The position numbers and the translations under genes were made by a program. Shown one piece after another: positions 55,659 through 64,000 of a DNA stretch of 64,000 bases. This DNA is from Cercis canadensis. Lineage: Eukaryota; Streptophyta; Magnoliopsida; Fabales; Fabaceae. The stretch covers positions 314 to 64,313 of the forward strand of contig QAOA01002710.1 of the NCBI GenBank assembly GCA_003255065.1. The letters are read 5' to 3'. Each line of letters begins with the position of its first letter. The stretch's first letter is position 1. Below the pieces are notes generated by a model that was given only the letters and a program-made list of their open reading frames with translations, did no database searches and was not told the DNA's origin.

Positions 55659-56333
55659 TTAAGTCACTTCTTTTGTGCTTCCATTTATGGTGTCAATTTT
55701 AAAGCACATATTTACTTCATTTGGGTGCTTTATTTCCTTGAACACTTTGAAAGATACTTGATCACCTTGCACTCTTAGAGTGAGTTGCCCTTTTTGCACA
55801 TCAATGAGAGCTTTCTCAGTTGCTAAAAATGGATGACCAAGAATGATAAGGATTTCTTGGTCTTCCTCCATGCCAAGCACAATGAAGTCTGCTAGGAAGA
55901 TGAACTTGTCCATTTTTACCAATACTTCCTCAAGGATTCCCTTTGGATACTTGACTAATTTATCTGCCAATGTTAAGGAGATGGATGTTGGTTTAACTTT
56001 TCCTATGCCCAATTTCCTAAAAACAAAAAGAGACTTAAGGTTAGTACTAGCACCAAGATCACAAAGTGCCTTATCAAAAGATAAGTTCCTAATAGTGCAA
56101 GGAATATTAAAACTCCCGGGATCTATTAACTTTGGTGGCAATTTCTTTTGTAAGATTGCACTGCACTTCTCAGTAAGTGTCATAGTCTTAAAGTCCCTTA
56201 GCTTTCTTTTGTTAGACAAAATGTATTTCATGAACCTGACATAGCTGGACATTTGCTCAAGAGCATCTTTAAATGAGATGTTGATGTGCAGCTTCTTAAA
56301 CAGCTCCAAAAATTTAGAGAATTGATTCTCCAT
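55659..56333 (-). pseudogene. R protease region, nearly intact
   Basis: Open minus-strand frame of 224 residues: FSKFLELFKKLHINISFKDA, YVRFMKYILSNKRKL, LPPKLIDPGSFNIPCTI, the active-site block ALCDLGASTNLK, ISLTLADKLVKYPKGILEEV and ILIILGHPFLATEKALIDVQ. The D-L-G-A-S active site of Tat/Athila proteases is preserved, but the usual NLMP after it reads NLKS. It is separated from gag by a stop at about 56343. Confidence 0.8.
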
Positions 56334-56342
56334 CTTCTTCTT

Positions 56343-57754
56343 TTAGAACCTCTTAGGGAAAGGAAGAAGTGGAACATAAGGCAGAGGATTATTTGGAAAT
56401 AACTTAGATGTCTCTTCCTCAGATTTCTTAAGTGGTTCCATTGGGGTATCTTCCTTTGTCTCGGGCTCAATTGGCTTAATGGGCACCTTCTTTACAACTT
56501 TAGATGGTTCATCTAAGATCTTCCCACTACAAAGAGTGATAGCTATGACATGCTCTTTAGGATTCACCTCCGTATTACTAGGCAAAGACCCATGTTTTCT
56601 AGTATTAAGTATGCTAGATAGTTGACCAACTTGTACTTCCAAGTTACATATGGAGGCATTAGTCTTTCCATAAATTGACTTGTGTTCATAGTCAATTGGG
56701 CAATGGCATCCTCTAAGGAAACTTTAGGTGGTGGTGTTTAAGCTTGCATTGGTGGTTGAGCATAATTCTGATTGTTTCTCCATGAAAAATTTAGGTGATT
56801 CATCCATTCCAGATTGTATATGTTGGAGTAAGGATTGTCCTGCATGCTTGGGTTTCCCACAAAGTGTGCTTCCTTTGTCTCAAATGGAGAGAATGGGTTG
56901 CCAACTTGGCAATTTGTGCTAGCATGAGGTCCACTGTAGCGGTTACAAATTTCAGGAGGAGAATGGATGACATTGACATTCATAGAGGTCAACTGCTTAG
57001 AGATGGAATCAATCTTAGCAAATAGAGATGTAAGGATATTAACCTCATGAACCCCAAGTACCTTGCATGGTGCACACCTCTCAGTAGGCCATTGATAGAC
57101 ATTAACAGTTATCTCCTTTAACAAGTCATTAGCATCTTCATGTGTCTTTCTCATTAAGGACCCACCTACAGCTGCATCAATTAGTGTCATGGTTGAACTT
57201 ATTAACCCATTGTAGAAGGTTTGTAGCTGTAACCAATTAGGAAGTCAATGGTGGGGGCATTTGCAAAGTAATTCTTTATACCTTTCCTAAGCCTCCTGAA
57301 ATGACTTCATATATTGTGGACTGAAAGTAGTGATATCATTCCTCAACTTGGCAGTCTTAGCAGGTAGAAAGAATTCGGCTAAGAATTTTTGTGCCAAGAT
57401 ATCCCAATGAGTGATGGCTCCCACTGGCAAAGATTGCAACTAAGACTTGGCTTTATCCCTTAGTGAGAATAGGAAAAGCCGAAGTCGAATTGCATCATTA
57501 GTAGCACCATTGTGCTTGAAAGTATCATATATCTCAAAAGCTGGCAATGTGACATGGGTTTCTTCATTGGCAAACCCATTGAATTGGCTGGCCTGTACCA
57601 TGTGGATGACAACAGGCTTTATCTCAAAGGTGTTCGCTTGAATTGTTGGTCGCCTTATACCATAGGTTGTATTTATGACTAAAGGAATAACGTAGTCACG
57701 AAGTGCCTTCGGAGCGTTTTCTTCTACCATGGTGTCTATTAAAAATCTGGTCAA
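56343..57754 (-). pseudogene. R gag, broken
   Basis: The Tat/Athila gag pattern on the minus strand: RRPTIQANTFEIKPVVIHMV, LPAFEIYDTFKHNGATNDAI, RLRLFLFSLRDKAKS, FLAEFFLPAKTAKLRNDITT, QLQTFYNGLISSTMTLIDAA and YQWPTERCAPCK, ending with a Pro/Glu/Lys-rich region. Stops interrupt it at about 57439 (TAG where tryptophan is usual), 57298, 57245 and 56737. Gag packages RNA; this copy is inactive. Confidence 0.85.
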
Positions 57755-57988
57755 TTCTCTCTTTTCCTTGCTGTTCTTTCAACATGTTTTCTCTATCTCA
57801 GAATCAAATGGGAGTAAAGAACTGTTTCCAACTTTTCTCATACACCAGAAGAAAATCTCCTGAAAGTGTAGGCCAAAAGAAATATTAAAATAACTAACAA
57901 TAAAAATAAATGACCAGATTAAAATATGAATTATTGAGTATCAATATTAATAAACAATTAATACCCGGCAACGACGCCAAAAACTTCT
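57755..57988 (-). other. R leader with primer binding site
   Basis: The minus strand at 57979-57962 reads TGGCGTCGTTGCCGGGTA. This resembles the primer binding site complementary to a plant tRNA-Asp 3' end (family consensus from general knowledge, two or so differences). It lies 9 bases from the LTR end at 57989, the correct place for minus-strand DNA priming. Confidence 0.75.
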
Positions 57989-59006
57989 TGTGAAAAAATA
58001 GAGCGCAAGTGCACGCTATCGTCTTACAAGTAATATAATAAAAATGAGTTATCGTTTCCATGATGATTAAAGCTATTAACTATCGAAATTGGGATAATTC
58101 CAATTTTATATGATCAATTGATTAAGGAGAAATTGCAAGAATAAATTTAAATAAATTGAAAGTAGGCAAAAGCAGAAAAAAAAAATCAAGAATTAATATA
58201 GAGAGAAAACCTAACAATCCCGGTTTTCATTCCTTATTTCCTTAAGCTAGATTTATTCTCTCTAATTGCTAGCCAAGATTCCCTAATTTATTCATTAGCC
58301 TTTCCCAAGGTTTAGTGAAAATATTTCCAAGTTATGAACCTACTATATTCCTGTGTGAATTACAAATAACTAGAAAATTCATTTAATTCTACATATCCCT
58401 TTAATCGACTACACAGGCCATGGAGGCATATCCGTACCCTACATGTTGCCTATGGTATTTATCCCAATGAACTAAACACACAAATCTCCTTACAATCTCA
58501 TTATGATTAACATATCAACTAATTGATGATCAGGTAATTAAAAGCATGAAGAACAGAGATAAACAGTCAAGTAGAAAAAGATAAAATAATAAATTAATTC
58601 TAAAAGGAATTACAACCGGTCATAGTTAAGCTACATCGTACTCCTAGAAAGAAATTAGTTCATGACAGTAAAATAAAACATAATTGAATAAACTCTAGAC
58701 ATAAATGAGAGGGAAGAAGAATAAAACTCATAGTAGAAGCCTAGATTTGTTGTCACCAATCTGTGCTCCAATCCTTGTCTTGCTCTCTTTTTGCTCCAAA
58801 AATGTCCAAGAAAAGTCCCTAGTCTAAGACCCAAATGTTGTATTTATACTAATGTCGAAAATCCTAATTTATTAAGGGAAAAATTGTTGCCGCCTTAAAA
58901 TTGCCCTTCAAGTGCAGCAACATTTTGGACTTAGCCTAGCTACGCCAACTTTCTTCTTGATGTGCACACTGGAGAGCACTACTGCGTTGGGTGATAGGCG
59001 CAGGGG
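57989..59006 (-). repeat. R 5' LTR, truncated by element S
   Basis: About 1018 bases match the R 3' LTR at 44789-45800 with many small differences. The match stops at GCGCAGGGG, where S begins. The remaining 320 or so bases of the LTR are not seen; they should lie beyond S. Confidence 0.85.
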
Positions 59007-62000
59007 TGTAGACACCGTCATTTATCTGAGTCTTTTTTGAAAAAAAAAAAGAGATAAATTCTTAATTTCTAATTAGTGATTTTTATATTATTGTTTGGGC
59101 TTTTGTAATGAGGCAATCCCTAGGCCTAATCCATTGTTAGTCTAGCCCACTTATTTTATCTAAGCCCATTGGACCCACTCTTCAATAATTAATTTTTTTT
59201 GTAAATAATAAATAAATCATAAAATAAAAAAAAGAATTTTTTTAAATAGGTTTTTGTGTCATTAAATTTAAGAGCACTAATAAGAGAGCAAAAAATATAT
59301 TTCCTCCTCTCCCCATTGGTCAAAATCTATACATTATTTTCTATTTAGCAAATAATTAAAACAAAAAAGAGAAAAAACTAATTAAAAGAAAAGCAATGGA
59401 GATGGGTGGTTGAGATTAAAAGGCAAGAAGGGCAAGATGTGAAAGTGAGGTAAAAGAAAATATCTAAGGGGAGATAAAAAAGAACTGATTAAGCAAAGAG
59501 AGAGGGGACCCAACATAGAATAAAGGAGGAGAAACATGAGAAAATGAAGAAAAGAGAGAGAACTAGATACAACAAGAGGAGAAAGTGCATGAGAGATAGA
59601 AGAGAAGAAAGAAGGAGACCAAATTGGGTAAATGGAAGAGGGAGCAAGCAAGGAAGCAAGTAGGAAGCCTTGAGTATTAGAGGAAAAGAATTGTGGAAGG
59701 AAGAGAGAAATCGGTTGAAGGGTCATCATTTCCTTGCCATCTATTCCTTAGTAGCTCAAATTCGTCTCCATTACGGTACTTCAATTTCTTCTTTGTTTCA
59801 AATTTTTTTGCAAATTGCAAGTCTGAATACCTAGACTTCCTGTTGAACATTTGCTTAATTTGTTGTGAAATGCATTCCTGCCACTAGTAATTGTAATTTC
59901 AGTTTCATTATTGAGTTGGGTGAAATTGATTATTACTCCTATAAAATCCCTAATATATTCTACTACATGATGTTTGTTCTAGCTAGATGGACTGAGTTTG
60001 TTTTAAGTTTGTCACAGTTGAAGGTGAAAATACATGGAGAAATTCTGTTATAGACGTCCCTGTGTAAGTGTCTCCAACATGTTGAATTTTATGCATGAGT
60101 CTCGGGACTTATGGATGGGCTATCATGGACTCTGAATTGGGATAGGTTGTTCTCATATGGTTTCAATTTGTTGAAACATCACTGTTTCTAATTATGGTGG
60201 TTTCTTTCATTTTAAAATGTTAATATAGTTGAATACTGTCTTCGTGATTATGAGTTGCGTGGCATCAAGTTTTGGCTATCTAGTTATGCCTTTGGGTCTG
60301 TTTATACTCTATAAAGTTTTGTGCTTGGACCCATCATGGTGAGTTTATATGCATTTGAAGTACCAATCATGAAATTCTTGGTGTTTACTAAGATGTGCCA
60401 ATTTGTGATTATGCCTTATTTTCATGGCACCCGGTTGGAATCTTTGCCCTAATTTTCTTGGTTATATCATGTCATATGGTTGCTGCATTGATGCTTTCTA
60501 ACTAGTTTTGGTGCTGCTAAGGTTTTAGGTCTTTGGCAAAGTCATGATAATGCCACATAAGCATGATTCTCACTTTAAGGCTTACGTACACATTCTTTTG
60601 GTGATTTGCTTTGGGGAGCTAGACTTTCATTTCGCTAATCACAATTCATATGATTATATCCTGTTTTGGGGCTGTTTGAGTATTAGTTGCTCTTGGAAAG
60701 TCATTGATGTCATGTATTTTCAGTTCCATTTTGTTTTTTTGGTGATAGTTCATCAAAGCATTGAAGCAAACATTTGCATTGCACATTCTCGGTTCTGTCA
60801 AGTAATGCTCAGATTTTTTGTCATAACCAGAGCTACAGAGCTCCAAATTGCATGATTCTCATCTTGTTAGAATTGTAAGATATATATCTTCAATGTATGC
60901 AATTTTCATAATTTTTTCATATATATTTGCTCCCAGTTTGAATTTCAAGTTAGCTTTGTTTTCAGTGATATCAAGTTGCCAGACAGCTCTGACAGTTCTT
61001 AGTCTCTTAGTTCTTCCTAGAGCTACATAGCTCCAATTTGATTTTTTGTTGTCTCATTTGAAACATAAAACATATATCTTTCATGTGTAAATTTTTTCAT
61101 ATTTTTTTTTTATTTTTCCCTTGCTCCCAGTTGGCATTTCAATTTAGCTATTTTTCTGTGCTGCCAAGTTGCTAGACAGTTTTGGCAGCGTTTAGTCTTT
61201 TAATTCTTTCTGGAGCTACAAAGTTTGGAATTTAGCATCGTTTGTCTCGATAGAACCTTAAGATGTGTGCCTTTGATGTGTGCAATTTTAGAATTTTTTT
61301 TTTAATTTTTCCACTGCTTCCAATTTTATTTTGAATACGGCTATTTTGGATTCTGCCTGAGTCCCTTATTTTTTTAGAGGTTATTTTAAATTCATTCTTG
61401 AGTTCAATTTAGAATAATTATTGGGTTATTGAATTGTCTAAGTCGTGGTCATAGTTTACTGAAAGTCATTTGGGATCCTTCTTGTATGCTTGAGGCATGA
61501 GATACACTTGAGATAATGACATTTAATTGTGAATCTTTTAACTTATATTTGGTGTTTCCTTGAGCAAGTTTACATATGACCAAGAGTGATTGTGATCGTG
61601 GGCAAGTCGAAAGGCTCTACTCAAGAAGACTTTGCTGTAAGCTAAGAGCAAGAGACTTTCATTTATCTTACTTTTTTTTTTTTTTTTTGAATGTAATTAA
61701 ATTCCCTTCCCCGAGACAAGTGTTGTAATAATTATATTCGTACATTTGCATAGCATTTAGGAATGCGATTGTTTGTTTAGTATCCATAGACCCCTTACCT
61801 ATCATGGAGGGACAAGTCGATCCATCTGTATATCAGGTGGCCTACCTTATCGTTCCTAGGTAAGGATAAGCGCCACCCTGGAGGGCGCCATATGCGAGGA
61901 ACGGTGGAAGGATTTAGGGCACGTTAGTTGCATGCATTTCATGTTTAAATTTGTGATTAGTATTCTTATTCACTTGTGTAGTTTATTATTTAAGGGATGA

Positions 62001-62198
62001 ATAAAGTACATTTTTTGTCATCTTATGTTCACATAATTAATTTCAGGTAACCGTCTTTTAGACGAGTGTTGTAAGGTGTCTAACACCTTCTCCATACAAA
62101 AATTGACTCCCAAACCCTCTCTGGTTCGCGAACCATTTTTTAAATTAAAAAGAGATTTTCTAATTATTCCCCATTTTCTTAATACAATTGGTGGTAAC

Positions 62199-63625
62199 TG
62201 ATGAGCTGCCGAGGCTCCTCAAATTAGTTAATGTTTAAGGTCGGTTACCTAAGCTACTTGTAGCATAAGGCAGCCCTAAGTCGAACCTAAGGATTGTTCT
62301 ATTTAGTGAATCATATTAAGAACCATATCAACATGGGGGTTTTGTTTGTTCAAGTGTTTGACAGAAATTAATTATAAGTGGTAAAGTTTTAGGGAAAACA
62401 ACCAATCCAAGCCTTAACTGATTCTGATTTTAGTCCATCATTGATTTCCAATTATCCATTCAATTATTAACCATGTTCTTAGCCTTTAAAATATATCAAG
62501 AAGCCTCTCAATGTTCTATGGATGTCCACTGGTTAAGCAACCAGAATTCGGTTTTAACTAAGACTAAATTAATTAAGCAAACATTCAAGTCCAGTTTTAC
62601 CTAAGTCCATGATCCAGCCAAGGTAATTAATCTATCCAAAAGCTCAGAAACATTAATCAACCATACAATCCTCTTTTATCACATGCAATTAAGCAATCAC
62701 ACATGAAGATCCAAATTCGAATTTAACAATTCAAACAGAATAGTCCAGAGGAAGCAAGAAGTAGATTAATCATTGAATAAATAACAACAACACATAATCT
62801 CAAAACCAATAATCAGAACAGCCAAAACCTGAATTGATTTGATGAATTAGCCTTCCATGAACAAGAAAAGCCAAGTTCTTACAAAATATCTAAAGAGAAA
62901 ACTTAAAGACTAAGGAAAAAGCAAAAGCTATCTAAAATATCTAATTCACTTGATATCAATTTCGGCTGCCCCCTTGTGCTGATATAGACCTCCAAAATTA
63001 CATGCACACCCAAATTGCCCTTAGGGCACACTTGTTCCCATGGGCCTTACTTTAATTGGGCTTTGGTTTGGGCCCATTTGGACTTGTCATGAGGAAGTTA
63101 GGCCCATTTAAGTGCCAATAGGTGTCTGGAACCATCATCCAACTTCTACTGCAAATAAGACCATCTTAAATATAAAATATGATGAACCGGTCTTCATAAC
63201 AATTGAAGCTCTGTCTTTTAGCTTTCCAATGGTACCCGTTTCAAGTCCGTATGACATTCACAACTCAAGTTATGGCCCAAACACTGCATGTAGATCAGGA
63301 TCCTGCGACAGCATGTCTTCTCTGGATTCCAGGCTGCATATGACCTTCTGGACGTCCGAATTAGCTTTGGAACCCTGAAAGAAAGTTGTAGAAAATTCTC
63401 TCAGATTTCCTACAAGGTATGACTCGAAATTTTTAGACATCCAGAACTCAAGATATGCACGAAACATAGAGACAGCATAAAATGCTCAGTATTGCTGGAA
63501 ATTGCAATTAGGCACAAATGGATCCAAAGTCATGAAATGAGGTCTAAGTCTATGCAATTCAGCCCAAAAGAGGTTTAAAAGACTAAGTATGAGGGATAAC
63601 TATTGTATAAAAAGTGTGTTCATTA
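62199..63625 (-). repeat. Solo LTR, family L2, in element S (TSD GTAAC)
   Basis: A 1427-bp LTR starting TGATGAGCTGCCGAGG and ending GTGTGTTCATTA, flanked by GTAAC (62194-62198 and 63626-63630). It has the same length as the solo LTR at 35878-37304 and is closely similar throughout. Open frames in it are LTR sequence, not genes. Confidence 0.93.
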
Positions 63626-63715
63626 GTAACTCTAAGTTTTCTTTCGAAAACTAATCTCTTTTTAAAAGTCTTTCATTTGCATCGTAGCGATCTTCGGGTA
63701 CGTTTTAATAGTTTG

Positions 63716-63733
63716 ACAACTCCATTAGGGACT
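63716..63733 (+). other. Degenerate primer binding site of S
   Basis: TGACAACTCCATTAGGGA resembles the Ogre-type site complementary to tRNA-Arg. By my recollection of the consensus the four differences are all G-to-A or C-to-T changes. This position would mark the end of the S LTR just upstream. Confidence 0.45.
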
Positions 63734-64000
63734 ATTAGAGAGTCAAGCCTAAGAAGTTGGTTGTGCAAGTATGAGATGGCTTAATGTATTTTTTTCATCC
63801 CTAATTTTGTTTTATTGGTTTATTGTTTATTTCGTGCTTGCATCTATAGATAGATTATTTTGGTTGCATATATATATTCTGTGTTTTTTCCTTGCAGCGG
63901 GTAGCTGTGGGTTAAGATTTGTATGCTTCTCTCGCACACACAGTACACCAACATTGCTACCTCACACACTTTTTGGCTCTACACTCGGGCCCTAAGTTTG

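Larger units (their letters stand above)
44789..59006 (-). mobile_element. Tat/Athila-type LTR element R, minus strand, gag-protease only
   Basis: Minus-strand order: 5' LTR (59006-57989, truncated), primer binding site (57979-57962), gag (57754-56343), protease (56333-55659), a long non-coding part, the conserved post-pol block (51345-51301), and the 3' LTR (49991-44789) which contains CACTA2. No reverse transcriptase or integrase is seen. It is inserted in the CNL gene after NKIAKK. The 5' LTR is cut by element S at 59007. Confidence 0.8.
59007..64000 (+). mobile_element. Ogre/Tat-type element S, 5' LTR and leader start
   Basis: The LTR starts TGTAGACACCGTCATTT, as in Ogre-group elements. 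Near 62075-62130 is the group's leader phrase GTGTCTAACACCTTCTCC, followed by TTGACTCCCAAACCC. A degenerate primer-binding-like site TGACAACTCCATTAGGGA lies at 63716-63733. The LTR would be a little over 3 kb without the inserted solo LTR, a plausible size for Ogre. No gag or pol is reached before the window ends. Confidence 0.65.

Noticed and set aside
59382..61030. Several open frames in the Ogre-like LTR of S
   Set aside because: Low-complexity or AT-rich composition, both strands equally open, no motif; the region is LTR.
1..64000. CRISPR arrays, bacterial operons, tRNA or rRNA genes
   Set aside because: Nothing with regular short repeats and unique spacers, no rRNA blocks and no tRNA cloverleaf was seen; the window is plant nuclear repeat DNA.

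Overview
This window is plant nuclear DNA, most probably from a eudicot, taken from a repeat-rich draft assembly. It is AT-rich and intron-bearing. It holds En/Spm (CACTA) DNA transposons, Ty3/gypsy LTR retrotransposons of the Athila/Tat/Ogre and chromovirus lineages, and the shattered remains of one coiled-coil-type NBS-LRR (CNL) disease-resistance gene. Species cannot be told from the sequence. Assembly gaps are two long N runs (854 and 487 N) plus several single N; at least three of the single N sit between direct repeats that look like unmerged contig ends.

Layout. 1-7155: the 3' part of a CACTA element (CACTA1) with a broken tnp2 transposase gene, an apparently intact second gene (Ptta/En/Spm type), subterminal repeats and a 3' TAGTG terminus. 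It sits inside the protease region of an Athila-like element (A1, 7156-about 10760). 10770-24290: a chromovirus-like element (G1) split by an Athila-type element X (minus strand, 12551-21396, 5-bp target duplication TGCTA). X is itself interrupted by Y, a related element on the plus strand (14056-about 20695). 24300-26240: LTR pieces and a broken coiled-coil gene.

26238-44788: the CNL pseudogene on the minus strand. From its 5' side it runs: NB-ARC remnant (44788-43826), solo LTR, LRR start (42399-41645), a retrotransposon block, LRR (33043-32587, with a second copy at 30780-30350), LRR (29345-28494), and two tandem copies of its 3'-terminal exons (28378-26238). The retrotransposon block (33044-41644) is a minus-strand chromodomain Ty3/gypsy element (G2), itself hit by a 1427-bp solo LTR, plus two facing LTRs of the same family around the 487-N gap.

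44789-59006: a minus-strand Tat/Athila-type element (R) with gag and protease but no visible reverse transcriptase or integrase. It cuts the CNL gene just after the P-loop region. Its 3' LTR carries a 3863-bp CACTA element (CACTA2) that has captured two exons and one intron of a SULTR4-type sulfate transporter gene. 59007-64000: the start of an Ogre-like element (S), whose long LTR carries another 1427-bp solo LTR.

The only gene with an apparently intact reading frame is the second gene of CACTA1. The rest is a stratified record of insertions whose order can be read from target duplications and from reading frames that rejoin when an insertion is removed. The most notable points are the SULTR4 capture in CACTA2, the three datable solo LTRs, and assembly duplications that should be cleared up before copy numbers from this locus are trusted.
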